NCBI GenBank assembly: GCA_035771165.1
Contig: JAWNZC010000351.1
Location: forward strand, 6,487,001 to 6,551,000
Length of the DNA stretch: 64,000 nt
Direction of reading: 5' to 3'
Source of the DNA: Paragorgia papillata
Taxonomy: Eukaryota > Cnidaria > Anthozoa > Scleralcyonacea > Coralliidae
A program made the translations under genes and the position numbers. A model generated the notes under the pieces. It saw only the letters and a program-made list of their open reading frames with translations. It ran no database searches and had not been told where the DNA came from. Position 1 is the stretch's first letter, and every line of letters starts with the position of its first letter. This document shows, in pieces, positions 10,440-21,594 of this stretch.

Positions 10440-13130
10440 ATACCTAACTATTACATCACTCCTTTTTTTTTTAAGATTTTTTTTACTATTTACAAATCTA
10501 CAGTCCATACTAATGATTGTCCATATCTTTCCGGTCTTCTTTTGCTTCTTCTTGATTTACGAACTGTCGATTCATTCACATCAGCATCATTGTCATTTTG
10601 GTTAGTGTTGTTATATATGTTCGTTATCATGTCCTGATTAATTGTCGGGTAGTCTTCATCGTCACCTGTGTCTGTGTTATTGTTCTTTTGTATCAGTTTA
10701 AAGTGTGACACGTTTCTCGTAATAGTATGTCCGTTCTGTTTCGTGCTGGCAGGTGAGTTATATCTGTGTGTCACTGCATGTGCATCACTGAAATTGGGTG
10801 TTAGTTTGTTTTGTTTTTGTTGTCTTACTAGAACACAGTCACCGACTTTGATGTTACTCTTCTTTGCATTTCTTCTCGGTTATCTGCGTATTGCTTATTG
10901 TACTGCTGCTTCGATGCTTCGCTTTCCTGAGCTTGCTTGTGTCGGTTGACTATATGTTATACGCTTGTGTAAGACAGGTAGTTTTCCTTTAATAGTTCTG
11001 TTAAATAGCAGTTCAGCTGGTGGTACACCCGTTGAAGTGTGCGGTGTTGTGCGATATTGTAGACTGTAGTAAAAATCTGCTTAGTTCCTGTTGCCAGGGA
11101 CGACCTTCAATCTTTGCTGCTTTCAATGTCTTGCCAAGTGGTTGTATGAATCTCTGAACTTCTGCGTTTCCTTGTGGCCATCTTGGTGTCGCAAATTCTG
11201 GCTTGATTCCTATAGTGCCTTTAGATATCGATAGTATTCATTACCACTAAATGGAGGTCCATTGTCACTCTTTATTACAGTTGGTATACCACGAGTTGCA
11301 AAGATTTTATCCAGCTTTGGTATTACTGTGGATGCTTTGGTCGACTTAACAATTTCTACTTCAGGAAATCTTGAATACCTGTCCATTACTACCAACAGAT
11401 ATTCACCTGAAGGGAGTGGTCCATATAAGTCAATATGCACAGTCTCCCATGGTCCCTCTGGCAGGCTCGTCATTACTAGAGGTTCGGGTGATTTTTGCTT
11501 CCCCACTGCATGCTTGACATGGTATACATTGATCAATGGTGTTCTTGACCAGGTTGTCAATGTTCGGAAACCAGACCTTTTCTCGGCTTTTGTTTTGGTA
11601 AGACCTGAGTCTCATGCTCTTTGTTGAAGTGATTCAGGTATCACTATTCTCGATCCACGAAGAACGTATACAATACCATTTCATGCATGTAACTGTTAGT
11701 TCATCTTTTACAGCTTTATATGGTTTGACTATATCATATTCCCATTTGTTCAACTTTATGGCAGCTCTTAGTCCTTTCAAAGTTTTATCTGAGTCTGTAG
11801 CTGTTTTTATTTCCTCTAAAGTCATTGCTTTAGGTACACTGTTCTGGACTACAAAGTTGATATGTTGCTCTTGGGTGTCTTGACAAATAATCGGCTGGAT
11901 TGTTAGCTCCGGGCTTGTAAATCACTTTAAATGGGTATGGTTGCAAAGACGTAATGCCCAGCGTTCTATTCTTGCTGAAGGCTTTGACTTGTGACTACCA
12001 TAAATTACCTCCAGCGGCTTGTGATCGATTACTAGGGTGAATTCATGTCCATAAACGTACAGGTGAAAATGTTCTACTCCCTATATTATAGCAAGTGCTT
12101 CCTTTTCTGTCTGCGAGTATCGCTTTTCATTTTTCAACTTCTGTTAGGGCTCTGCTTGCATACGCTACTACTTTTTCGTCTTCCATCCCCTTTGATTTCT
12201 GTTAGAGTATTGCTGAAACACCTACGGGCTGGCATCAATAGTAATATATGTTTCTTTCTGTTTGTCGAAGTAGGCCATACATGGAGCTGATGAGGGCTTT
12301 AGTTATCTGAATAAATGCTCGTTGATGGATGTCTTTCCACTCGAATTCGCATTCTTTTTGGTCAGGTCGCGCAAAGGGGCTGTTATGGTTGCAAAGTTAG
12401 CGATGTACCTATACTGCTATAGTTCGCCATTCCAGAAGGCTTCGCACCTCGTGTACACTTGTTGGTATTGGTGCATCTTGCAAATCTTTGACGCGTTTTG
12501 GATCTGGTTTACTTGCATTTACTTCCTTCTTCTGAAAATATTTGACCAAAAAAATCAAGTGTTACTTAGAAAACGACATTTCGACTGATTGAGACGTAAA
12601 CCTTTGTTGGAAAGGCGTTGTAGACACTTGTCTAAATTTAAAATTCACATCATGCTCCTCGCGTGTTTTACCGTACACAAGAATATCGTCTGCGATGTTC
12701 TTAACTCCTTTTAGGCCTTGAAGTTGTGTCTGTAACGTATACTGGAAAATCTGGGTGGCGGCATTCGTTCCGTAGTTAAGGCGTTTGTAGCGGAAAAGAC
12801 CAATGTGTGTACTAAGTAAGAGTTATGTACCGACTTTCCTCGTCCAGCTCTAGTTGATGATATACGCCTGCGAAAGATCTAGCTTGGAAAAATATTTTGC
12901 ACCGTTTAACTCGAAGTTGATATCCTCCACAGTAGGGATGGCGTAGGCTGGTCTTCGGGCACACGTTCGATTATATCTTCACTTTCTAATTCTTCTAGCG
13001 CGCATTTTATTTTCTCACAAATGTGATACAGAATCCATCGCTGTGGTTGTACTTTAGGTGTCTGGTCTTTGTCAATATTCAGTTTCACTTTTTCTCCTTT
13101 TAATTTCCCCAGACCTTCATTCCTACAAAT
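10440..13130 (-). pseudogene. Decayed Ty3/gypsy retrotransposon pol (RT, RNase H, integrase)
   Basis: Read on the minus strand from 13.1 kb downwards, fragments come in Ty3/gypsy order. The RT N-terminus is at about 13088-12906 (ALEELESEDIIERVPEDQPTP). The RT active-site region near 12690 reads IADDILVYGKTREEHD. RNase H/connection traces lie at 12.3-11.9 kb. The integrase zinc-binding region (11615-11430, with CIPCQAC) is followed by the integrase core (11560-11210: VHIDLYGPLPSGEYLLVVMDRYSR and KSDNGPPFSGNEYY, two of the three DDE residues). A charged C-terminal tail runs 10774-10490 (RKSRRSKRRPERYGQ). Frames shift repeatedly and no LTRs, protease or gag were seen. Non-functional. Confidence 0.8.
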
Positions 13131-14689
13131 TCACACAAAGGATTGTGGTTAAATGTACAAGTCGCCATATTTTTCAGTACGGTCAATTCCATATTTTCTA
13201 TTTTAAGAGGATTGATGCAACGTGCACGACCTTTAAGTTTCAATCATCAAATAAGAATACTATGTGAGTGAAAGATTATTATGTTTTCGGACTTTATATT
13301 GGTTTTCGGACGAAATCCTTTTTCGGTTTTCGGCTTATATAGTAAGGGACAAACGTTCGCCGTTTTTTACAAGTTTGATTTTAATCACATTGTGAAAACG
13401 AAAAGTGCAAAAAAACTTTTTAACCTTTCCTTATGTTAAACTGTGTACTGTTAATTGAAACTGAAAGGGATGTACTATGCATCTTTAACATCATCGGGAA
13501 ATAGTCTCGACTAAATTTTACAGTAAATAACTGAGTAAATGACATGCAACCGAATCAACTATGCAAACTGTATATAGCGTAAAAAACTACAACAATCTTA
13601 ACTTGTTAGATCCCTAACATTAAAGTAACATAATTATAGCTATCCAAGTGTTTCTTTATCAAAATGCGACGAAATTAACGAATATATGTCAGATAAACGT
13701 CTGCCAGTTTCAGTGATTCACCGGTAAAGCATGCAGAATTTATTGCAAGAAATACAGTAAATGATGTTGGAAGTAGTCTCCTTCGCAGACGTTCTTATGG
13801 CTCGCTAACACTAGTGAGCGAGCCATAAGAAGGTCTGCGAAGGAGACTATGTTGGAAGAGGTGCAAGTAAAATTATGCTGAATAACAAAATTAGATTTAG
13901 GTCCCAAAATACATGTAGTGGAGTTAAGAAAAGAAAAGGTGTAACAACGGGTACGGGAGCAAGAAAAGGTACCCGCTAGTGCCAGTAGATTTTTTCTAAG
14001 GGCACTACGCACTAAACCATCACGAATATTTTTATTACGCCGAAAAGAGATTAAAGGGTTATCGGTGAAAATATAGCTGACGTTTCAGGATCATTCTTTA
14101 GGATATGGAAATTGCAGCTAATGATATCCTTAACTTTGTATATAGTTGAAAGGATGAAATGTGAGAACCAATGGTATTTTATTATCAGAAACTCTTTCTA
14201 AAGGTTGTTTTAAAGTGTCAGGACGAGGAACACTAGATGCTTTGTTAATAGCGGAAGAAAAGCGTCTGGTTTTCAAAATTGGAACCATTCATCCTCACGG
14301 ACTCAACGAACGTTTTTCTTTTATTTAACATTTCTGAAGACGCTGTTTTTGTTTAGCAACGGCGTACATAAACAGTGTTTTCACTTTATTTCGTTTTCAC
14401 TTTCTCTATTTTATTTATTTTTTCTCTCTTTTATTTAACACTTCTGAAGATGCTGTTTTTGTTTAGCAAGGACAGTTTTTTCACTAGCTTAATTAATATA
14501 TCTATTATTTTACTCTCGATCATTCTTTTTACACCCCCTCCTTTTTGCTCATCGACGGTAGGAATATAGCAAATGTCTTTCGCCTCTCATTAATTTATTA
14601 TTGTTATTTTGCTTTGATTGGTATTAATTTGTTATTGTTATTTTTATCTGACTGGCTTATTTTCGGTCACATGATTATCCTTCTTATAT
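13131..14689. other. Non-coding region with a perfect hairpin
   Basis: No gene recognised. A near-perfect palindrome occupies about 13774-13848 (agtctccttcgcagacgttc paired with its complement after a four-base turn), likely a tiny foldback element. Duplicated phrases around 14310-14350 and 14425-14470 (ttttatttaacatttctgaagacgctgtttttgtttagcaa and a near copy) form a direct repeat about 117 bp apart. Confidence 0.45.
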
Positions 14690-14800
14690 AAGCTCGTTGT
14701 TTGTTTACACTCTTTACGTTTCTCTCTGACGAAGGGCCTTCGCTCGAAACGTTAGACTCCTACGTTCTCTAGCTGTTTCGGCAGTATATCTAACCTTACT
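14690..14800 (+). mobile_element. Possible Penelope-like terminal sequence with hammerhead-like core
   Basis: The stretch has CTGACGA, then a short stem (GGGC...GCTC), then CGAAACGTTAG. The CTGANGA...GAAA arrangement matches the hammerhead ribozyme core, and AACGT/ACGTT can pair as a third helix. GAAGGGCCTTCGCTCGAAACG-type ends are common at Penelope-like elements, whose repeats are known to carry hammerhead motifs. Helix I is not evident, so this is likely a decayed or fortuitous copy; no Penelope ORF is nearby. Confidence 0.3.
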
Positions 14801-15003
14801 ATATTTCGATTGTTGTTTCAACACTGCCTACGCAGCACGCTACTTTTATTTCACTATTTTGCTATTGTTATAGGTATAATACCTATTTATTACTTATGAA
14901 CTATTTATTTGTATTTATTTTTAATGATCGAGCGTTTGAAACACGAGCCTTTGGCTCGGGAGAATGGGCAACCACTCCCCACGTCCATCGATAATAAATA
15001 AAA

Positions 15004-15264
15004 TTGTATTGTATTGTATTGTATTGTATTGTATTGCATTGTATTGCATTGCATTGCATTGCATTGCATTGCATTGCATTGCATTGCATTGCATTGCATT
15101 GCATTGCATTGCATTGCATTGCATTGCATTGCATTGCATTGCATTGCATTGCATTGCATTGCATTGCATTGTATTGTATTGTATTGTATTGTATTGTATT
15201 GTATTGTATTGTATCAGTATTGATTGTGTTGTGTTGTGTTGTGTTGTGTTGTGTTGTGTTGTGT
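15004..15264. repeat. Pentanucleotide satellite (GTATT/GCATT/GTGTT)n
   Basis: About 50 units of a 5-bp repeat occur in three homogeneous blocks: GTATT, then GCATT, then GTATT, then GTGTT. The block continues after the hAT element (17582-17604), showing that the transposon inserted into the array. It follows AATAAATAAAATT, so it may have grown from a LINE 3' tail. All reading frames through it are open because 5 is coprime to 3 and no unit makes a stop; the resulting CIALH/MQCNA peptides are not genes. Confidence 0.95.
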
Positions 15265-17581
15265 CAGGCCCGGATTAACCACACGGGAGGCCTGGGGCCC
15301 ACCTTGGTGGGCTATGTGTGGCCTCTTCGTGTTGTCTATAAAATGTCTAAATTACTAAAACTGGCGCAGGCCCGGCCCCAGACACGTTACCAAAAATCGG
15401 AACTTTGTAGCAAAAAGTAAACTATTATCATGACAATCAGTCGACAATCTCGCCCGCCTATCTTCTTACTGTCTACAGGCTACATCATGATTGGTAGTCT
15501 ACATAGCCACCTTTCTCGATTTTCGCACAGCAAACTCATTGATGATGACAGATAGGTCCAAGTCACTCATAACATCTGATTCAATGCTCATGATCGCCAG
15601 ATTGACTAGGCGGTCTTGAACCATTGATGTACGTAGGCGATTCTTAATGAGCTTTAATTTCGAAAATGACCGTTCACCACTGCAGTTTGCGACCATCAGA
15701 ACAAGGTAAATTCGTAGAGCAATCTCAACGTTGGAAAATGTATCCTGTACATGTTTGGATAGGATAAGCTTGTACAGGAAGAGCTCAGTGCTGATGTCTT
15801 CAGGTTCGTCATCTTTAAAGATGTTAGCAAACGTAACGAATTGACACAACTCGTCAACAAGTGCGTTGTCTAGATCGTCAGGATAAGAAACGATGAGCCT
15901 CTTGGCTGATTCTTTAATGTCTTGTGTTGATAATTCTGAGAGACGTCCAAAAAAGCTAAAACGAGCTGAAATTGTCTGGTAGGCTTGCAGGCGTTGGTCG
16001 AGAGATGTGGTAAATTGATCGATGACTGGCAGGAAACTTTCTAAAAAAGGAATATTTGAGCAGGCTCAAGGATGTGTCATGTGTGAGTCAGTGAGCAGCC
16101 TTTTATGTTTTTATTTTTACCTGTTCTGTAGCTTTGCGATGGAGTGAGCTGTGCTTCCTTTTCCCGGCCGTAGTCTAAGGGATTCAGTCGAATATTGCGG
16201 CGCCTCTTTCGAGTTTTTGTCTGCATGTACTCTGCTGAACCAGATAGCTCTTTACCTTGCCTCTCGTAATGGTCGAAAGAATTACGCTTGGATAAAATGA
16301 AGTCCTTCAAACTGGTCAGTGATGCAACAGCTGTGTTCAGATCGAGTTTGGCATCTTGCAGGCTGTGATTAGTGGCGTTGACTCGTTGCAGGATGTCATT
16401 CCAGAAGACAGTGTAAATTCCTACAAATAGAGATTCAATTGTATGTAATTTGCATGTATAATATAATCGGAGCCAGTCCAGGTATACATACCTGTTTCCA
16501 ATTGATTAAATCGTGTCACCAGTCCTTCGGCTTCACAGCAAACCTGTGCCTTCTCTTCGGCGTCATTGCATATTCGTTCCAATGCATTTTTGATCTGCTG
16601 GTATCCATGTTTAAGCGCCTTTGTAGCATCAGCTCTACACGACCAGCGAGTTGTAGTGACACGCTTGACAGTCAGCGATGCATCGGCTGCTTTTAAGGCC
16701 TCTGTCAAAACTTGATGCCGATGTGTAGAAATCGTGAAGAAGACGTAAAGCTAAAATGTTAATAATTTTATTGAGAACCATTCCAAACCAAAGTTTGTTA
16801 TTTATGTAGTCTACTTTTTATCTGGATAGCCTACTATTAACTAACCTTTTCAAGAAAATCAAAAAATTTAACTGCACTCATACAGCATTCTGCTGCATTC
16901 TTTCCAACCAGGTTCAGAGAATGCGCAGTACAAGGGATCCATGTCGCAAGGCTGTTCTTTTGCATCACCTATGCAAATTGGATACATGTGATATATATTA
17001 AGCAATTCAATAATTTCAATTTACGCAATACTTTCCAATAAATATAGAACCTACTTTGGCTTGCAGACCATTGTAAATACCACTCATTGCAGATGCGTTG
17101 TCGTAGCTTTGGCCGCGGCAGTCTGTTATATCAACGTCTTGTGCTTGAAGGAACTCCACAGGGCGTCGAACATATCTTCTGCCTTGTGGCCCGTGTTTGC
17201 CATGAACGTAACATCTCCATGACGTGTTACACCACGTGTAGGTCTTACGTCTACTAGTCTACAAGTACTCCTAATAATCCTAATAATCTAAAATCAACTA
17301 TAATTTTTACTAATTTAGATCTACTAGTTTAGACACAACTATATATACTAGTTTAGGTCAGCGGACTGTCCTCAGCTATTTACTGGTACTTCACGTTAGA
17401 TCGAATGTTACAACACTAGAAGAAATTGCTGACCAATTAACGCATTTCACGGCGGGCGCAAGTCGCGCGACGGATATGTTTTGTATGATTAAAAAAAATT
17501 CAACTGATCTGGTGGGAGGCCTCCTCCTGGTGGGAGGCCTGTGGCCCGGGCCCCTTGGGCCCACCCCTTAATCCGGACCTG
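15265..17581 (-). mobile_element. hAT transposon, internally deleted
   Basis: The element starts CAGGCCCGGATTAACC and ends TTAATCCGGACCTG, so its termini are inverted. It is flanked by an 8-bp duplication TGTTGTGT (15257-15264 and 17582-17589), as expected for hAT, although the target is itself repetitive. It carries a spliced transposase on the minus strand that lacks its N-terminal DNA-binding part, so it is a non-autonomous derivative. Confidence 0.9.
15499..17260 (-). pseudogene. hAT transposase (DUF4371/ZMYM-type), five exons, N-terminus missing
   Basis: Exons on the minus strand can be read at about 17260-17055, 16968-16846, 16750-16492, 16420-16121 and 16040-15499. Each junction has GT/AG sites and compatible phase. 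Motifs in order: NTGHKAEDMFDAL, then after a one-base frameshift VDITDCRGQSYDNASAMSG (the RNase H-like core of hAT enzymes), IPCTAHSLNLVG, TTTRWSCRADATKALK, and the C-terminal dimerisation region VANCSGERSFSKLKLIKNRLR ending INEFAVRKSRKVAM. The zinc-finger/BED N-terminus is absent because of the internal deletion. With the frameshift and missing DNA-binding domain it cannot encode an active enzyme. The clean splice sites suggest the loss is recent. Confidence 0.85.
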
Positions 17582-17604
17582 TGTTGTGTTGTGTTGTGTT
17601 GTGT
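17582..17604. repeat. (GTGTT)n, right remnant of the split satellite
   Basis: Continuation of the GTGTT array beyond the hAT element; it supplies the right copy of the TGTTGTGT target duplication. Confidence 0.9.
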
Positions 17605-19685
17605 ATATACAAACTGTTTGTACGGGCCCCCTGTGACGAAGTTCGAGACCAAATTTTGACAATGGTGGGCAAAAATCGAGCAGAAGCAAAATTTCAAAGA
17701 GCTGTCCTCATTAAAATTCTGGAGCAACAAGAAACATTTTGGTACCAAAACAAAGCGAATTCTTTCATGTTTAAATGAAACGAATTTCTTTCGAATTTTG
17801 TCAAATATTATAAATATGGTTGAATTGTTTGCTGTAACTAAACTCGTCATAATCAGCAACTGGCAATAGTGCTTGTGAAGAAACCAATATTACGTTACAA
17901 ATATATACTCCTAGAGAGTGTCAAATGACAATGGTGAGAAAGTAAAAGACTTCAAATATCATCTACAAAAATTTCACGATCCAAAGCCCACTTTTGCTAG
18001 TGAAAGTAACATAGGTCATACGCTTACGATTTTCAGGAAATTGAAAATTTAGGTGATTTTCAACAATAAACAGTTCTTTAGTTCCTGGAGCAACAAAAAA
18101 TACCCACAGAAAGATAATTTCCTGCTTGTTATAATAAGCTGATCACTATGTGGCCCATAGATGTGAATCCTATGGGAAGGTACCGTAACGATGGTAATAT
18201 GGGGCTACTATGGTGCACTTTTTTGCTAATTTTCAAGGTATGGAAAATACATGGGATGGTGAGTCTATGTTACACACAATACGGAAAAGCTATGGGGATG
18301 ATAAGCCCATTAAGTACCATATAGAATTTCCATAGTTTTACTTTGATAAGGGATATGGGCTTGGCATTGATATGGGTTGAGTTAACAAGTCAGTCCCATA
18401 GGTTTTCCATACCAACCTGGTAAACAGCAACTTTATAATTTTTGAGAACTTTCAAATTGTGGGAGACTGACAGTTACAAGTGATAGTTTTTAACTTAAAT
18501 TGCCATGTAAAACAGCTCCCCCGGCCCCCTATGGTGAATAACTACAATATGTAAAAGTGCATCAGTCATGAAAAAATTGAATAAAATTATAACAAATATA
18601 TAAAGCAATATTAAAACATGTAAACAGTCTGTTATGCCAGTGAAATCAAAAATGCAAATAATGTGTAGCACAGTCCACATCCGTTACGAAAATTTCACAT
18701 AAAATACCAATTTCTTAATATATCAACATGTCGGCGCCATAGACTGGGAACGAGCACCACACGCAAAGCGTCATGGGATATCTGTCACCTCCATCTTGGC
18801 GGAGTTGGCGAGTTTCTTTCCCGTGTTGCTGTTTTGATCGAAGAAAATAAAGATATCTGCTTCATTTCTAGTCCGGGCTATCGAAGTTTCCTGCCTACTC
18901 TGTTTCTAAAAATGACTTCACTGCTTGTGGGAATATTTGTCGTATCGTTTGTCAACGAGCAGCCAAGTACAGATAATCACTCGCCACTTTTTGGCCAAGT
19001 TTAGTGACCCGTAAAAGCAATAAACATAACATTCGGATTACTGAGCCGAAACCAGTACGCTACGACAAAACAAACCAGAGAAACATATTTTAGAATATCT
19101 TAGCAATGTCATATAGAAATCTTTGAAACGCAGTTTTTCAATCAAAACAGCGGCAACGAAAATGTCTATAATTTGATCATCAATGTCAAGGAAGAAAACT
19201 AAACGCAATGCATTCTTGGCCGACCTTCGTACGTCCTCTGCCCTCTGCACATACACTAAGGTTGAAGCCATGCAATTGGGTTAAAGCACTAAGGAGTATG
19301 ATTAACGTGAATGTAAATACTGACCTTGAAGGGCATCACTATTTTTTCAATAGACGTGTAAAGCTAACAGGATTGAATTGCGGTTGTTTTAATGTCGTTA
19401 ACAGGCTTGAGGTATTTCTGGCATAATAGTTAGGGCACTTCACCTTGGCCGCATGTGAGAACAATTGGCCGTTCATTTCCGTTCCGAGGAACTTGATGGT
19501 CCTAGTGAACCTCTAGAAAAAAAATGAACACCACCCGCCGCAGAATCTTTATTAGGACTCAAGACACCATTTCCAGTCCAAGAGCAACGAGTGAAAAATC
19601 AGTCCTCTGGCTCTGCCCTGCTGGGCCGGCTGGAGATTGATTTCATGTCAAGTTCCCCCGCATAGTGCAATTCAGTATTTCAATC
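17605..19685. other. Mostly non-coding, repeated ATGG phrases, one unassigned ORF
   Basis: No recognised gene. Around 18130-18420 the phrases ctatggg, ccatggg and gataagccc recur irregularly in both orientations, suggesting an old repeat. A minus ORF at 19271-19038 (77 residues, starts MASTLVYVQRAEDVRRSAKN, with LDIDDQIIDIF) has a coding-like composition but matches nothing I know; it could be the first exon of a transposase. GC-richer sequence with ATGGGATATCTGTCACCTCC near 18770-18830 could be promoter-proximal, but this is weak. Confidence 0.35.
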
Positions 19686-20116
19686 CAGGCGCGCAACTAG
19701 GGGGGGGGGGGGTTGGGGGGGGGGTTGTAACCCCTGCCTTTTTTAACCCCTGCCCTTTTTGTGAGACCTCTAATACTAGGTTAGACATTAGAGAAACAGA
19801 TAATTAATCGTCTGTTGTAGTACGCAATACAATTCTCCGCAAATCTGGCGAGACTCAGAGGCTTCTAGCGTGGGCCCGGGCGTCAGCTAGGCTGAATATA
19901 ATTATGATAAATTTTAAATAATGCGAGACCAAAATAAAAATTTCTGCAACCGAAAATACGAGAAAAGCGTCCTCAAAATGCAGGAAATGCCGTTTCAGAG
20001 CCCCATAATTCTAACGTTTTCCGGGGGGGGCAATTTTCCGGACCCCCATAGAATCTCGGCTTTCCACGCCAGTGGCGTCCAGTCCCAAATTGTTTAGAAT
20101 ACTAGTTGCGCCCCTG
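19686..20116. mobile_element. TIR element with 5-bp duplication (CAGG-type)
   Basis: The termini CAGGCGCGCAACTAG and CTAGTTGCGCCCCTG are inverted repeats, flanked by CAATC at 19681-19685 and CAATC at 20117-20121. The interior holds long G runs and the block AATGCAGGAAATGCCGTTTCAG shared with 4690-4983 and with 58396-59874. Non-coding. The CAGG termini are hAT-like, but hAT normally makes 8-bp duplications; the 5-bp figure is what the sequence shows. Confidence 0.65.
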
Positions 20117-20259
20117 CAATCTGATTGGACAATTTATTCATGAATTATTTCAATAATTGTCAGAATAATTTGCAGAAGTCACTGCTTGCTGTGAGTGTCA
20201 GTGGTAAATTTCAATAAAATCTTCACCAACTCCAATCTGCACGCATGTATAATACATGC

Positions 20260-20985
20260 ATTACCAGAAATTAATGATAAAATGGCCACCGCTTGATGTA
20301 AATTGTTACATATATTCCTTAGAAGATGGCGTCCCATTTTCGACAGTAAATATATATTGGCGAATATATTAAAGTGAGAATTCTGCTTATCGAGTAGCTT
20401 GCCAACTATTTGCCGACCTCCTGATCTAAACAACAACTATTATCCAATCATTCAGTCACCTATTTATTTGCATCAAGTATATCTACGATCCGCCAAATTG
20501 TATTGAAATAGTAAACAAATACAAGCAGGTTATCCACCACTGGTTGCGGTAGGATTTTGTTTGATACTTTCAAAATCGTCCTTGGTCAAATGCTCGAGAG
20601 TTGATAGAGGAACCTTTATCATGCATGTAATAGATTACATATTGACCAAATTGGCCCAACTTGTAATGACAACAAGAAAATATGCATTTTGAACTCACCA
20701 TGATTGACGGAGGCTCAAACACTGACGAACGATAGCTCGAGAGATATAGTCATTTGGCGGATCGTTGGTATACTTGATTTAAACATATAAGGAAGTAAAT
20801 AATTTGAAAGTCGCTGTTGCTTAAATAGCGAGGTCGGCAAATAGTAGGCGAGATACTCAATTAGCAGAATTTTCATTTCAATATTTCCCCTCAATATATT
20901 TACTGTTCAAAATTGGATGCCATTTTATAAAGGCTATATGTAAATTAACGGCGGCCATTATGTCATCAATTTCTGGTAATGTGAC
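20260..20985. mobile_element. Long foldback element
   Basis: Arms of about 230-240 bp are complementary: the left arm runs from ATTACCAGAAATTAATGATAAAATGGCC (about 20260) to GATCCGCCA (about 20500), and the right arm from GGCGGATC (about 20756) to TTTCTGGTAAT (about 20985). Arm identity is imperfect, so it is old. The 85-residue frame at 20436-20179 lies in an arm and is not a gene. Confidence 0.6.
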
Positions 20986-21111
20986 TAACTAGTTGCCATT
21001 TTTAAAACTCGTCTAGCAATTGGTAGAGTCTTGTTGTGCAATTCCCAAAATGCTCGGGAAAAAGAGCTCTTTTTAAATATTCATGCATACATGTGAATGT
21101 TGCAATATACC

Positions 21112-21296
21112 CTCTCTCCTCTGCAGAGGTTCTTTCGGAGATCGTCGAAGATGTGTGGGATCGTCGGAGATGTGTCGGAATCGCCAGCTTTCGCCCGCAC
21201 TACTTATGTCCAGCAGGCGATTCCGACACATCTCCGACGATCCCCGAAATTTCCGATCTCCGAAAGAACCTCTGCGGAACCTCTGCGGAGGAGAGA
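21112..21296. mobile_element. 185-bp hairpin MITE with 10-bp duplication (Mutator-like)
   Basis: The element is almost entirely palindromic: CTCTCTCCTCTGCAGAGGTT at the left pairs with AACCTCTGCGGAGGAGAGA at the right, and GATCGTCGGAGATGTGTCGG pairs with its complement around the centre. GCAATATACC occurs immediately on both sides (21102-21111 and 21297-21306). A 9-11 bp duplication points to Mutator-like mobilisation. Its overlapping frames in all phases are artefacts of the palindrome. Confidence 0.8.
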
Positions 21297-21518
21297 GCAA
21301 TATACCAACCAAACTGGCGCAAGTAAAGACGATGTTACTTCATATTCATAGCATACGTACATTTATTGGTTTACAAAAAATTGTTAAATATTAAAATTGG
21401 TTTCGATTATTACAGTGGTTTAGATTAAATGTCATGACCTGTGACATTTATAAACCAAGCAGCTATTGCAAAAGACCATATAGCTTCACAAACAACAATC
21501 AAATTTAAAAATCAACTG

Positions 21519-21524
21519 TTTATT
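21519..21524 (-). terminator. Polyadenylation signal for the lysozyme-like/granulin gene
   Basis: AATAAA on the minus strand about 70 bases downstream of the stop codon at 21595. The position is normal for a metazoan poly-A signal. Confidence 0.55.
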
Positions 21525-21594
21525 GTAGTAATTATTCAAGGTCGTTTAGACTGCGGCAAAAATTTTCCGCTACTTCTAGCTGTGAAATGTCAAA

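Noticed and set aside
13774..13848. Perfect hairpin as a bacterial-type terminator
   Set aside because: Eukaryotic context, no adjacent gene or T tract; more likely a small foldback element.
14901..15420. Several 60-138-residue frames in all phases over the pentanucleotide array
   Set aside because: They follow from a 5-bp repeat without stop codons; low complexity, present on both strands.
20179..20436. 85-residue minus ORF
   Set aside because: Lies within one arm of a foldback element and is not conserved in the other arm.
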